This document shows, in pieces, positions 1-9,016 of a stretch of DNA of 64,000 nucleotides. The position numbers were made by a program, and so were the translations under genes. Positions within the stretch are counted from its first letter, which is position 1. Each line of letters opens with the position of its first letter. This stretch comes from Winogradskyella epiphytica (lineage in GTDB: Bacteria > Bacteroidota > Bacteroidia > Flavobacteriales > Flavobacteriaceae). The stretch lies in the NCBI RefSeq assembly GCF_003217215.1, contig NZ_QJTD01000001.1, forward strand, positions 992,001 to 1,056,000. Reading direction: 5' to 3'. The notes beneath the pieces are model-generated. The model ran no database searches. It saw only the letters and a list, made by a program, of their open reading frames with translations, and was not told the DNA's origin.

Positions 1-1121
1 AATTGAAGAACATTATCTTCAAAAACTTTAATAATCCGCACATCGACCTTGCTCAGGTTTACCGCTTCGAAATTGAATTTTAAGTCTTTTGAATTTGGAA
101 GAATACTTCCGTTGCTAATAAGTCGGACTTCAGGTTTTAATTCTTCAAAATTTATGACTTCTGAATATGTTTTTTTAAGTTTAAAACCATCATTGCTTTT
201 GATGCCAGAAAACACATTAATTTTCACAGCCCCAACTAATTTGCTATTAGGGTATACTTTCAGGACATTACCATCAACAATATACTTTGGATTATTAACA
301 CCTTCAATTGAAACTAAACCTGAAAAATTCTGTTGTTTTGCTAATGGGTCTGAAAAATTTAGGGATAGAAAGCGTTCTTGACTTTGGATAACTTCAGTAT
401 TTACAACTACGAAATTGTTTTGACCGGGAATTAGTATTGAATTTTCTCCTTTCGTTTCAGCGTTGATAGGAGATCCATTCCATTTTAAGTCGATTTTACT
501 GTCTTCCACTAAGCGTTTAATACTATCAATTTTAAATTCGAAAAATTTCGAAGACGTATTTGTTTCGTTCCATACCAAATGGATTGCTTTATCGTTTTGT
601 GAAGCACTTACTAATTTTTTTGCTTCGTCTAGTGAAATCACATCAGCAGATCGTAATTGTGCAAACATGAACTGCCATTCTTTGTTATAGGATTGTAAGT
701 TTTGTGTGTTGATACTGAAACCAGGTGTAATGGTTTTAAACTGAAAAGTATAATCTTTAAAATCTGAAGGCATATGACTATAAATGTCATTTAATCTTAG
801 AGTCACCGTATATTCTGTAGATGGTTCTAGATTTTCATCAGGCGTAAAAATTAATATATGATTGTTCATGGCTTTCAATTGACCTTGAACATGAGGTGTG
901 ATCTTCAGTATTTCTGAAGGTAATTCTTTATCTATTTCCCAGCCTGCAACAGAATCGGCAAGACTAATTTTGATGGGGTCTGCTACAGAAACCAAGCCTG
1001 AAGTTGTATAGCTGATATAGTCTCTATATTTATATATATTATCTACATCTGTAGTTTTGTTCTTACAAGATATTACAATGGCTAAGAGGAGAAGTATAAT
1101 GAAGTGCTTTTTAATATGCAT
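1..1121 (-). CDS. Alpha-2-macroglobulin family lipoprotein, N-terminal part (cut by window edge)
   Basis: Reading leftwards from the ATG at 1121, the frame stays open for 373 codons to the window edge, so the gene is 3'-truncated by the window. The protein starts with a lipoprotein signal (hydrophobic stretch, lipobox VISC, lipidated Cys19). Ig-like beta-rich segments follow, typical of the first macroglobulin domains of bacterial alpha-2-macroglobulins (for example 'DPIKISLADSV' near residue 50). In this family the full protein is usually 1600-1900 aa, with a thioester or bait region far downstream, and acts in the periplasm as a protease trap, often next to pbpC. Neither the thioester nor the neighbour can be seen here. 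The assignment rests on N-terminal pattern recognition only. Confidence 0.7.
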   Translation of the reverse strand, partial: MHIKKHFIILLLLAIVISCKNKTTDVDNIYKYRDYISYTTSGLVSVADPIKISLADSVAGWEIDKELPSEILKITPHVQGQLKAMNNHILIFTPDENLEPSTEYTVTLRLNDIYSHMPSDFKDYTFQFKTITPGFSINTQNLQSYNKEWQFMFAQLRSADVISLDEAKKLVSASQNDKAIHLVWNETNTSSKFFEFKIDSIKRLVEDSKIDLKWNGSPINAETKGENSILIPGQNNFVVVNTEVIQSQERFLSLNFSDPLAKQQNFSGLVSIEGVNNPKYIVDGNVLKVYPNSKLVGAVKINVFSGIKSNDGFKLKKTYSEVINFEELKPEVRLISNGSILPNSKDLKFNFEAVNLSKVDVRIIKVFEDNVLQ

Positions 1122-1279
1122 AGAAATAGTATATTTATAGTAAGATTTTGCTTCAGGTTAAAGTGCGTTCTTTCTTGTTCAAAAAGTACGATTAATTATT
1201 TAAATACGAATGGAATTGACTTGAAAAAAGCAACTTATGATGAAAAAGGCTATTTTAGTTTAGAGTTATAATACATATA

Positions 1280-2350
1280 TTAGTTTTCATAAATGCCAAT
1301 ATGTAATTCGCCTTTGTCATTCATAGTTGCGCGATACATTCCAGCTGTATTAAATTCCATGACCATATTTCCATTTTTATCCACGGCAACGATGCCTCCT
1401 GTGCCTCCTAATTCGGTGAGTTTTTCTTGAATGACTACACGCGACGCTTCTTTTAATGATAAACCTTTGTATTCCATAAGTGCCGAAATATCATGAGCGA
1501 CCATTCCTCTAATAAAATATTCTCCCCAGCCTGTGCTCGACACCGCGCAGGTGGCATTATTAGCGTAAGTTCCCGCACCAATTATAGGTGTATCACCAAT
1601 TCTGCCATAACGTTTATTGGTCATTCCGCCAGTTGACGTTCCTGCAGTTAGGTTTCCATTTTTATCCAATGCGACACATCCAACGGTTCCAAATTTTGAA
1701 TCCTTTATGTTTGGGTCATAAAAAGCAGTCTTCCCGTCATGGTCGAGTTCTGTTTTTTCTTTGTCTTTTATGTTCTTAAGGGAATTGAATCTGCTTTCCG
1801 TAAAGAAATAATCTGGCTGAACAATTTCTAGACCTTGTTCTTGGGCAAATGTTTCGGCTCCTTCTCTTGATAGCATAACATGTTCAGATTTTTCCATAAT
1901 TACTCTTGCTAGATTGATAGGGTTTTTTACGGTTGTGGTTCCAGCAGACGCTCCCGCGTTTAGAGTTTTACCGTCCATAATAGAGGCATCTAGCTCATTG
2001 GTACCTTCGTTTGTAAAAACAGCACCTTTTCCGGCATTAAACAATGGTGAATCCTCCATAACATTGATGGTTTTTTCAACAGCATCTATGCTGCTTCCGC
2101 CATTTTTTAATATGTCATAACCGACTCTAATGGCTTCTTCAAGTTTAGCTTTGTATTCGGCCTCACGTTCTGGAGTCATATTTGCTTTTAAAATAGTTCC
2201 AGCACCTCCATGAATCACAATAGCGAAGTCTTGTTTTTCAACTTTCGTTTCAATAATGGTCTTATCTTTAGAGGTTTCTGTTTTTTGTCCATCCTTTTTG
2301 CAAGTAAAAAACAATAGAGATAGAAAAAGCAGTGTAATTGGTTTTTTCAT
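1280..2350 (-). CDS. Isoaspartyl peptidase / L-asparaginase (Ntn-hydrolase, asparaginase_2 family), lipoprotein
   Basis: A 356-aa protein. A lipoprotein signal (lipobox FFTC, Cys17) places it at the membrane or periplasm. The mature part matches plant-type asparaginase/isoaspartyl peptidases. These cleave themselves in front of a catalytic Thr, seen here as Thr222 in the FGTVG motif, followed by the conserved TSTGGMTNK and GRIGDTP blocks that bind substrate. 'VIHGGAG' near residue 46 is the family N-terminal signature. It probably hydrolyses isoaspartyl dipeptides or asparagine outside the cytoplasm. It lies 158 bp upstream of the A2M gene on the same strand and is divergent from the aldehyde dehydrogenase. 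Which substrate is preferred cannot be read from sequence. Confidence 0.88.
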   Translation of the reverse strand: MKKPITLLFLSLLFFTCKKDGQKTETSKDKTIIETKVEKQDFAIVIHGGAGTILKANMTPEREAEYKAKLEEAIRVGYDILKNGGSSIDAVEKTINVMEDSPLFNAGKGAVFTNEGTNELDASIMDGKTLNAGASAGTTTVKNPINLARVIMEKSEHVMLSREGAETFAQEQGLEIVQPDYFFTESRFNSLKNIKDKEKTELDHDGKTAFYDPNIKDSKFGTVGCVALDKNGNLTAGTSTGGMTNKRYGRIGDTPIIGAGTYANNATCAVSSTGWGEYFIRGMVAHDISALMEYKGLSLKEASRVVIQEKLTELGGTGGIVAVDKNGNMVMEFNTAGMYRATMNDKGELHIGIYEN

Positions 2351-2472
2351 TAGGCTAAAATATGGATTGTGTGCTTAAAATTACACAATTTAAGAATGTT
2401 GCGCTTCGACAAACTAACATTTTATTAGTAACTTCGCGGGAAAGTTTAATAATTCATAAAAAATAAGCAAAT

Positions 2473-4026
2473 ATGGAAGCAGTAGCTACCGATTTCGGAA
2501 TTAAAGAGGCCTTAAAGCAATTAGGCGTAAAAGATATAAATGAAGGGACCTCAACGGGTTCAAATAATTTTTCAAACGGAGAAATTATTGAGAGTTATTC
2601 TCCTGTAGATGGTCAATTAATTGCCAAGGTTAAATCTACAACTCGTGAAGATTATGATAAAGTGATGGATGCTGCAACAAGCGCATTTAAAACTTGGAGA
2701 GATATTCCTGCTCCGCAACGTGGCGAAATTGTTCGTCAGTTTGGTAATAAATTAAGAGAATTAAAAGAGCCATTAGGTAAGTTAGTGTCTTACGAAATGG
2801 GTAAATCTTTACAAGAGGGTTACGGTGAAGTTCAAGAAATGATTGATATCTGTGATTTCGCAGTTGGATTATCAAGACAATTAAACGGTCTTACCATTCC
2901 TTCAGAACGTCCAGGTCACGTAATGAGAGAGCAATGGCACCCAATTGGGGTAGTTGGAATTATCTCTGCATTTAACTTCCCGGTTGCAGTTTGGTCTTGG
3001 AACACAGCTTTAGCATGGGTTTGTGGTGATGTTTGTGTTTGGAAAGCATCTGAAAAAGCACCTTTATGTTCTATAGCTTGTCAAAATATTATTGCCGAAG
3101 TATTAAAAGAAAATAATTTACCAGAAGGAATTTCTTGTATCGTAAACGGAGACTACAAAGTAGGTGAGTTTATGACAAAGGATAGAAGAGTTGCTTTAGT
3201 TTCTGCAACAGGATCTACAAGAATGGGTAAAATTGTTGGAGTAACAGTTGCTGAGCGTTTTGGTAAATCTTTATTAGAATTAGGAGGAAACAACGCCATC
3301 ATTATTACACCAACAGCAGATTTAAAAGTAGTAGTTCCTGGTGCTGTATTTGGAGCTGTTGGAACTTGTGGTCAACGTTGTACTTCTACACGTCGTTTAA
3401 TTATTCACGAATCGGTTTACGATAAGGTGCGTGATGCGATTGTTGGAGCTTACAAACAAATTAAGATTGGTAACCCATTAGATGAAAATAATCACGTTGG
3501 ACCATTAATCGATAAAGATTCTGTAAACACGTATTTAGCGGCAATTGAAAAAGCTAAAGCTGAAGGTGGAAACGTTTTAGTTGAAGGTGGAGTTTTAGAA
3601 GGTGAAGGTTTTGAAAGTGGTTGCTACGTAAAACCAGCAATTATTGAAGCTGAAAACCATTTTGAAATTGTACAGCACGAAACATTTGCTCCAATTTTAT
3701 ACATCATGAAATACTCTGGAGATCTTGAAAACGCTATTGAAATGCAAAATGGTGTGGCTCAAGGTTTATCTTCTGCAATTATGACTAACGAAATGAAAGA
3801 AGCTGAAAGATTCTTATCATACGCTGGTTCAGATTGTGGTATTGCAAACGTAAACATTGGTACTTCTGGTGCGGAAATCGGAGGAGCTTTCGGTGGTGAA
3901 AAAGAAACAGGTGGTGGACGTGAGTCTGGATCTGATGCTTGGAAAGTGTACATGAGAAGACAAACAAATACTATTAACTACTCAGATGAATTGCCTTTAG
4001 CGCAAGGAATCAAATTTGACCTATAA
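2473..4026 (+). CDS. Aldehyde dehydrogenase, ALDH7 (antiquitin / aminoadipate-semialdehyde dehydrogenase) type
   Basis: A 517-aa cytoplasmic NAD(P)-dependent aldehyde dehydrogenase. Visible catalytic residues are Asn168 in SAFNFP, Glu269 in LLELGGNNA and the nucleophile Cys303 in CGQRCTSTRR. The LELGGNNA motif and the C-terminal GGAFGGEKETGGGRESGSDAWK block are typical of ALDH7, which oxidises alpha-aminoadipic semialdehyde (piperideine-6-carboxylate) in lysine breakdown. The role in lysine degradation is inferred from family. It is a single gene followed by a strong hairpin terminator. A weak promoter candidate (TAACTTCG, 2429-2436) lies 37 bp upstream of the ATG. Confidence 0.88.
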   Translation: MEAVATDFGIKEALKQLGVKDINEGTSTGSNNFSNGEIIESYSPVDGQLIAKVKSTTREDYDKVMDAATSAFKTWRDIPAPQRGEIVRQFGNKLRELKEPLGKLVSYEMGKSLQEGYGEVQEMIDICDFAVGLSRQLNGLTIPSERPGHVMREQWHPIGVVGIISAFNFPVAVWSWNTALAWVCGDVCVWKASEKAPLCSIACQNIIAEVLKENNLPEGISCIVNGDYKVGEFMTKDRRVALVSATGSTRMGKIVGVTVAERFGKSLLELGGNNAIIITPTADLKVVVPGAVFGAVGTCGQRCTSTRRLIIHESVYDKVRDAIVGAYKQIKIGNPLDENNHVGPLIDKDSVNTYLAAIEKAKAEGGNVLVEGGVLEGEGFESGCYVKPAIIEAENHFEIVQHETFAPILYIMKYSGDLENAIEMQNGVAQGLSSAIMTNEMKEAERFLSYAGSDCGIANVNIGTSGAEIGGAFGGEKETGGGRESGSDAWKVYMRRQTNTINYSDELPLAQGIKFDL

Positions 4027-4048
4027 GTATTATAATTAGATAAGGTTA

Positions 4049-4077
4049 AAAGCCGCATCGAGAGATGCGGCTTTTTT
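4049..4077 (+). terminator. Rho-independent terminator after the aldehyde dehydrogenase
   Basis: Stem AGCCGCAT / ATGCGGCT (4051-4058, 4065-4072) with a six-base loop and a run of six T, 24 bp after the stop codon. Confidence 0.9.
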
Positions 4078-4104
4078 ATGTTTTCATAACTTCGATAAAA
4101 TGCA

Positions 4105-4157
4105 TAAAAAAACCTTGTTTCAAATCCAGTTTTTGGGACTTTCAAGGAAACAAGGCT
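4105..4157 (-). terminator. Candidate terminator for the minus-strand gene 4319-5458
   Basis: Arms CCTTGTTTC (4113-4121) and GAAACAAGG (4147-4155) with a 25-base loop. On the minus strand the second arm is followed by seven T. It lies about 160 bp beyond the AlbA_2 gene, and the large loop makes it less certain. The rest of 4078-4318 shows no gene. Confidence 0.5.
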
Positions 4158-4318
4158 TAAAATAATTGATTAATAGCATTACAAAGATGTAAAATAATTT
4201 CACTCTTTAGCAATAAATATGATGAATGGTTAAAAAAAATGTATAATCAGTATGTTTTTTATATGTCAATCGGTAAAGTGTATAATATAGCGATGAAACG
4301 ATTATAATTTCCGACCAA

Positions 4319-5458
4319 CTAATTATATTTTACTTTTCTCAATATGCGAATAGTTTCTTTATAAGAAGAATACAGAGTAGAACTATAGTTCTTTAAATAT
4401 GGCTTTACAGCTTCCAATTTTATCAAGGCATTTTCAAAACCAAAACCGTTGAGGTAACAAATTAAATAACTGGCCGCTAAATTATGCAGGTCTTCAGTTT
4501 CTATTTGCGTCAAAGAAACATTCTTTTTTAGTTTCTCAAAAATCACATTATTTGTGTTAAAAATATGATGTAATACTTTTTTGTTGAATTGAGGTGGATT
4601 AAAAACAAGATTGGTTTCTATGGAATAATGTGCATTATCTCCAAAATGAATAATCTTTTCTTCAAGCTTATAAAAGTTGAAGGACGATTGTAAACCTAAT
4701 TTTACATACTCTGTTATTTTGAAAGCATCCTCGGTATATGAAATGGTCACTCTGTCTAGGGTTGAATAAAATAGCCGAACTTGTTCATTTACTAATTCAA
4801 TATCAACCCTTGAAAAAAAAGTTTCATCGTCGATCTGTTTTTTATCTCCCGACCAACACAGAACAAAATATTCTTTAAAAACTTTATACTGAGGGTTAAG
4901 ATCTTGGCGCTTGTTCATAAAATCAAAGACGCCATCCAGTGTCAATTTGATGTTATTCTGCGCATGTTTTTCTATCGCTTCAACAATCTTTGAATTAACA
5001 TCTTTAATATCAATATCGAAAACCTTAGGCATACTCATGCTTCCATCTCTAAGAAAGACAGCACCACCATAATATTTCCAAATATTTTTCTTCAGTGAGG
5101 TAATTTCGCCATTAGGTCTTATGGTAACTAATCCCACTACCTTATGATCTGGTAAATGTGGAAAAGGAATATTTTCATATTGAACAATTGGCGGATTGGA
5201 GAGGTAAGCATTAATGAGGTTCTGTATTTTGCTATCATCAAAGAAGTCAGCGCCCACAATACTATTGTCTTCGTCTTCAACACCAATAACGATATACGAG
5301 TTGTTTTTGGGATTACTATTAGAAAGGGCGCATACATGCTTCAAGAACTTGGCTTTACCTTCTTTATGAGTAATATCAATTTGTCTCTTTTTATCATAGA
5401 AACTATTCTCATCATTGTGAGCGAGCAAATGTTTTATGAGTAAGCGTTTGTTAATCAT
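4319..5458 (-). CDS. AlbA_2 (Schlafen-like) domain, putative DNA-binding / ATP-binding protein
   Basis: A 379-aa protein whose first 150 residues resemble the AlbA_2 domain: 'FLKHVCALSNSNP', then 'SYIVIGVEDEDN..IVGADFFDD', then a 'PNGEITSLKKNIWKYYGGAVFLRDGSM' block near residues 115-140. Proteins of this type are annotated as ATP-binding or transcriptional regulators. A biochemical function is not established for this subtype. The C-terminal 230 residues match nothing I know. It starts 27 bp after the SDR gene on the same strand, so it may be co-transcribed with the SDR and aldo/keto reductase genes. It could be a regulator or a stress/defence-linked protein. Confidence 0.6.
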   Translation of the reverse strand: MINKRLLIKHLLAHNDENSFYDKKRQIDITHKEGKAKFLKHVCALSNSNPKNNSYIVIGVEDEDNSIVGADFFDDSKIQNLINAYLSNPPIVQYENIPFPHLPDHKVVGLVTIRPNGEITSLKKNIWKYYGGAVFLRDGSMSMPKVFDIDIKDVNSKIVEAIEKHAQNNIKLTLDGVFDFMNKRQDLNPQYKVFKEYFVLCWSGDKKQIDDETFFSRVDIELVNEQVRLFYSTLDRVTISYTEDAFKITEYVKLGLQSSFNFYKLEEKIIHFGDNAHYSIETNLVFNPPQFNKKVLHHIFNTNNVIFEKLKKNVSLTQIETEDLHNLAASYLICYLNGFGFENALIKLEAVKPYLKNYSSTLYSSYKETIRILRKVKYN

Positions 5459-5485
5459 TATACTTCCTTAGATCATTTCGAAATG

Positions 5486-6238
5486 TTAGAATTCTTTTTT
5501 CACAATTGTTGAACTCGCTTGAGCAGTACAAAACATTAAAATATCTGCAATATTCACATGTGCTGGTCTCGATACTGCAAAATAGATCACTTCTGCAACG
5601 TCCTCTGCTTGTAAAGCTTTATAGCCTTTATACACATTATCAGCGGCAGAATCACCTTTAAATCTCACTTCTGAAAATTCGGTTTCTACTAAGCCGGGAT
5701 TGACTGCACCAACTTTAATTCCATAGGGATTTAAATCTATACGCATTCCTTCAGTTATCGCTAAAACTGCATGTTTACTACCACAATAGACATTCCCATT
5801 AGGATAGACCTCTTTTCCAGCCGAAGAACCGATATTAATTATATGACCAAATTTTCTTTCTGTCATTCCTGGAATAACGGCCTTGCTCACATAAAGTAAG
5901 CCTTTTACATTAATATCCATCATAGCATCCCAATCGTCTAAATCTCCCGACTGGATAGGGTCAAGACCATGTGCATTTCCAGCATTATTTATCAGAATGT
6001 CAATGTTTTTAAATTCTTTTGGTAAAGATGCAATCGCTTCAAGCGTTTTTTCTCTATCTCGTACATCAAAGTTTAAAGTATGCACATTGGTCTCTCTAGA
6101 TAAGGCTTTTTTAATACTATCTAATCGTTGTTGTCTGCGACCACATAAGATTAAGTCGATGTTATGTTTGGCGAATTCGTGAGCAGTTGCTCTACCTATT
6201 CCGCTTGTTGCACCTGTTATTAATGCTGTTTTTCTCAT
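5486..6238 (-). CDS. SDR-family oxidoreductase (YdfG-like, NADP-dependent)
   Basis: A 250-aa classical short-chain dehydrogenase. Cofactor motif TGATSGIG (residues 8-15), GRR near 33-35 suggesting NADP preference, NNAG at 84-87, and catalytic Asn109, Ser138, Tyr151 and Lys155 (YCGSK). The C-terminal 'AQAS' segment resembles YdfG, which oxidises serine/3-hydroxy acids or reduces malonic semialdehyde. The true substrate here is not known. The ATG is preceded by a TTCCTGC-GACG-GCAGGAA palindrome (6248-6265). It lies between the aldo/keto reductase (85 bp gap) and the AlbA_2 gene (27 bp gap). Confidence 0.85.
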   Translation of the reverse strand: MRKTALITGATSGIGRATAHEFAKHNIDLILCGRRQQRLDSIKKALSRETNVHTLNFDVRDREKTLEAIASLPKEFKNIDILINNAGNAHGLDPIQSGDLDDWDAMMDINVKGLLYVSKAVIPGMTERKFGHIINIGSSAGKEVYPNGNVYCGSKHAVLAITEGMRIDLNPYGIKVGAVNPGLVETEFSEVRFKGDSAADNVYKGYKALQAEDVAEVIYFAVSRPAHVNIADILMFCTAQASSTIVKKEF

Positions 6239-6247
6239 AGTGTATTA

Positions 6248-6265
6248 TTCCTGCGACGGCAGGAA
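6248..6265. repeat. TTCCTGC/GCAGGAA palindrome upstream of the SDR start
   Basis: Seven-base perfect arms around a GACG loop, ending 9 nt before the SDR ATG on the minus strand. A close relative (ATTCCTGCA/TGCAGGAAT) occurs at 22472-22491. It belongs to the loose family of TTCC...GGAA dyads described in the findings. Confidence 0.7.
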
Positions 6266-6323
6266 GCTTTTTGTTAATTATTGTTCTTAGTATAGTGGAG
6301 GTTTCTGATTTCTCGGGAATTTA

Positions 6324-7187
6324 TTAAGGAACCTTATGACCTTGACTAGCGACTAAAATCAAGAACCAATCCTCTAATTCTAAATTGATTTTTGAAGCTT
6401 CCACAGCTTGTTTTAGTCGTTCTTTGGAAGTTGTTCCAACAACAGGGTGAATTCCCGCCGGATGCTTCATAATCCAAGCTAGTAACAGCTGATCTTCTGT
6501 AGCATTGTATTTATCTTTTAATAGACCGAGTTGATTGTGTATGCGTCTAGTTTGTTCAGTATCTTCTTTAAATACTGATCCTAATGGCGACCACGCCATA
6601 GGCTTAATACCATTAGTCATCATATAGTCTAATGTGCCATCGTGCATTGCAGCATGTGCTGTGAGTGAAAATTCAATTTGGTTTACATCAATATCAGCAC
6701 GTAATCCAATTAAATCCATTTGTGAAGCATTAAAGTTGGAGACCCCAAAATCACTAATCTTTCCATCTTTTTTCAAAATCGTGATGGCTTCAGCAATTTC
6801 TTCAGCAACCATCAAAGGACTCGGGCGATGAAGCAGTAATAAATCTAAATATTCAGTGTTGAGATGCTTTAAAGATTGTTCAACTGACCAGATAATATAC
6901 TTTTTGCTATAATCATAATGCTTTACTTTGTTTGGTCTACTGTCACATAAGTATTGAATGCCACACTTGGAAATGAGTTGAATGTCTTTACGTTGAATTC
7001 CGGAATCCTTAAAAGCTTGACCAAAGGCTGCCTCTGTAGTGTAAGCGCCGTAAATATCAGCATGGTCAAATGTAGAAATGTTATGAGCAACGCAGAAGTC
7101 TATTAAATCTGCGGTCTCTTTTTTAGAAAGCTGTTTACCCCAGCTTCCCCAGGACATAGTGCCTGCAATTAATCGAGAATATGTCAC
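6324..7187 (-). CDS. Aldo/keto reductase (YdhF-like)
   Basis: A 287-aa single-domain (beta/alpha)8 NADPH-dependent oxidoreductase of the AKR superfamily. The catalytic tetrad is visible as Asp41 (DHADIYG), Tyr46, Lys74 (LISKCG) and His120 (LLLLHRPSP). The phosphate-binding region near the C-terminus is 'GTTSKERLKQA'. The N-terminus 'RLIAGTMSWGSW' is like E. coli YdhF, whose substrate is unknown. It is the first gene of a minus-strand group (AKR, SDR, AlbA_2), consistent with a small carbonyl-reduction unit, and is divergent from the DUF4382 lipoprotein gene. Confidence 0.87.
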   Translation of the reverse strand: MTYSRLIAGTMSWGSWGKQLSKKETADLIDFCVAHNISTFDHADIYGAYTTEAAFGQAFKDSGIQRKDIQLISKCGIQYLCDSRPNKVKHYDYSKKYIIWSVEQSLKHLNTEYLDLLLLHRPSPLMVAEEIAEAITILKKDGKISDFGVSNFNASQMDLIGLRADIDVNQIEFSLTAHAAMHDGTLDYMMTNGIKPMAWSPLGSVFKEDTEQTRRIHNQLGLLKDKYNATEDQLLLAWIMKHPAGIHPVVGTTSKERLKQAVEASKINLELEDWFLILVASQGHKVP

Positions 7188-7290
7188 TTTATTTTCAGTT
7201 TATATAGGTTTTTGTGCAATTCATGTATAAAAATACGCAAAACATAGATAATACGGTATTATTGAATAGTTATTAATCAACCTCTCATTT

Positions 7291-7857
7291 ATGAATTCTA
7301 TTACGACTTTCAGGTACGTCATTCTTGCATTTATTGTGCTACTTAGTGTGTCCAGTTGTTCAAAAGAGGATATGGATTCCAAAGGTCACTTAACAGGTGT
7401 TAACGTGAAACTAAAAAGTACAGCGGGAGTATTAGATAAGGTTTATGTAGATATTGCAGATGTTCAGTTGCAAGTAAAAGAGAATACAGATGCGCCAAAC
7501 GCTTGGAGAAGTCTAAATGCTATCAGTGGAACGCATAATGTTTCTGACTTACGCGATGGTGTGGAGCTTGTTCTGGTGGAAAGCGCTGCGGTAGAGTCAA
7601 CTTTTATCTATGCTATAAGATTAGTGTTAGGTGATAATAATTTTATAGACTATAATCATGTGTTATATAGTTTGGATGTTACAACAATTGGAAATGCTGC
7701 GCCTTCAAACTTAGTGCGATCGGAATTCATTTCTGATGGTTTTTATGACATTGTTATTGATATAGATATAGACAATTCCGTAAGGTATGACCAAGAAGAA
7801 TCATTGATAATTTTAGATCCAAAATTATATACTGAAATCAGAAAAATTAAATATTAA
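7291..7857 (+). CDS. DUF4382 lipoprotein (short form)
   Basis: A 188-aa protein with a lipobox (VSSC, Cys23), so membrane-anchored on the periplasmic or surface side. The mature part, 'VNVKLKSTAGVLDKVYVDIADVQLQV...', followed by 'DLRDGVELVLVESAAVESTFIYAIRLVLGDNN', matches DUF4382, a beta-rich domain common in Bacteroidota lipoproteins with no proven function. The next gene encodes the same domain with an added C-terminal domain, so the two look like a tandem duplication. A terminator follows the gene. Confidence 0.78.
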   Translation: MNSITTFRYVILAFIVLLSVSSCSKEDMDSKGHLTGVNVKLKSTAGVLDKVYVDIADVQLQVKENTDAPNAWRSLNAISGTHNVSDLRDGVELVLVESAAVESTFIYAIRLVLGDNNFIDYNHVLYSLDVTTIGNAAPSNLVRSEFISDGFYDIVIDIDIDNSVRYDQEESLIILDPKLYTEIRKIKY

Positions 7858-7876
7858 TTACCTAATCCTTAATTCA

Positions 7877-7938
7877 TAGGACGTGTTCAAGTGCGTCCTA
7901 AAATTGAAAAGAGTAGTATGAAAGTACTGCTTTTTTTT
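7877..7938 (+). terminator. Two hairpins after the first DUF4382 gene, the second with a T run
   Basis: First hairpin TAGGACG / CGTCCTA (7877-7883, 7894-7900). Second AGTAGTA / TACTGCT (7912-7918, 7925-7931), with one G-T pair, followed by eight T. The second is the likely terminator. The remaining bases to 8040 show nothing clear. Confidence 0.7.
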
Positions 7939-8040
7939 GTGGGAATTTTTAAGAGACTGGCAGTCATTGAATTGTGGCAAAATTGATCCAAACACCACTA
8001 TTTTCCGTATATACACTATAAACCTTAAAAATAGATAACC

Positions 8041-8862
8041 ATGAAATTTTTAAAACAAATTGCATCAATTTTAGTAATATTCGTAGCATTTTCATGTAGC
8101 GATTCAGATAATTCAGATAATTCGGGTACAGCAAAAATGTCTGTAAAATTAGTTGACGAACCAGGTGATTATGAACATGTTTTTGTTGAAGTGGTAGATG
8201 TCATGGTGAAGTATCAAAATAATTCTGAAAACGATGACGATAGCGGTTGGGAATCTATAGGAATTGTGAACCCTGGAGTTTATGATTTATTAGAATTAAC
8301 TGGTGGAGTTAGCCTAAGTTTAGTTGAAAATGCAGACATTCAAACAGGAACTATAAAGCAAATAAGATTATTATTAGGAGAGGATAACAGTGTTGTTTTA
8401 GCAGGAGAAACAGAGCCACGTTCGTTGAATACACCAAGTGCTCAACAGTCTGGATTGAAAGTGATGATTAATCAAGATATTGAAGCAGGTTATAATTACG
8501 ATTTTATCCTAGATTTCGATGTAGATGAATCTATCGTTGTGGCTGGTAATTCTGGAAACATTAATTTGAAACCAGTTTTAAGAGCGAGTTTAGAAGTGAA
8601 TTCAGGAACTTTGGCAGGTGTTATTACTAATGCAGATGTTGCAGTACAAGTTTCTATAGACAATGGTGAAGGTGTAACAGCATCTACCATGGTTAATGAA
8701 GCGGGAATTTTTGAAATACCAGGATTACCAGCAGGAGTTTATACTATTACTGTAACACCAGATCCTAATGCTTTACCATTATATCAAGCAGTAATTATAG
8801 AAAATGTTGAAATTACTGTAGGTACAACAAATACCATAGAAGCTATTACTTTGATGGAGTAA
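8041..8862 (+). CDS. DUF4382 lipoprotein with C-terminal carboxypeptidase-regulatory-like domain
   Basis: A 273-aa lipoprotein (lipobox FSCS, Cys19) with an Asp/Ser/Asn-rich linker. DUF4382 spans about residues 32-185 ('KMSVKLVDEPGDYEHVFVEV...' to 'FILDFDVDESI'). Residues about 190-270 ('GTLAGVITNADVAVQVSIDNGE...' and 'AGIFEIPGLPAGVYTITVTP') form a beta-sandwich of the CarboxypepD_reg or Cna-B type. Probably surface-exposed, possibly binding a ligand or matrix; no enzymatic residues are seen. It is a paralogue of the preceding gene and ends with a strong terminator. Confidence 0.8.
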   Translation: MKFLKQIASILVIFVAFSCSDSDNSDNSGTAKMSVKLVDEPGDYEHVFVEVVDVMVKYQNNSENDDDSGWESIGIVNPGVYDLLELTGGVSLSLVENADIQTGTIKQIRLLLGEDNSVVLAGETEPRSLNTPSAQQSGLKVMINQDIEAGYNYDFILDFDVDESIVVAGNSGNINLKPVLRASLEVNSGTLAGVITNADVAVQVSIDNGEGVTASTMVNEAGIFEIPGLPAGVYTITVTPDPNALPLYQAVIIENVEITVGTTNTIEAITLME

Positions 8863-8889
8863 TTAAAATGCTAAATCTTAATAATTTAT

Positions 8890-8923
8890 ATAGAGCGATA
8901 CTTTAGTGTCGCTCTATTTTTTT
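8890..8923 (+). terminator. Rho-independent terminator after the second DUF4382 gene
   Basis: A 12-bp stem ATAGAGCGATAC / GTGTCGCTCTAT (one G-T pair), loop TTTA, then seven T. Confidence 0.92.
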
Positions 8924-8962
8924 AACCAATTGTTAACAGCAACTCACAAAAAAAAATGACAC

Positions 8963-8998
8963 TTTGCAACGTCGAAAAACACTATAAAGTTAGTTTTG
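8963..8998 (+). promoter_or_regulatory. Candidate promoter of the Bat operon
   Basis: A -7 box TAGTTTTG (8991-8998), which fits TAnnTTTG exactly, lies 18 bp before the moxR ATG. A TTTG at 8963-8966 could serve as the -33 box, although the 24-base spacing is on the long side. Confidence 0.55.
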
Positions 8999-9016
8999 TT
9001 TTTAAAACCCTAAATA

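Noticed and set aside
49-690. Two plus-strand ORFs (110 and 75 aa) at the left edge
   Set aside because: They lie opposite the A2M reading frame, which has a lipobox and family pattern; they are shadows.
3759-3967. Minus-strand ORFs within the aldehyde dehydrogenase gene
   Set aside because: Overlap a fully convincing ALDH frame and have no family features.
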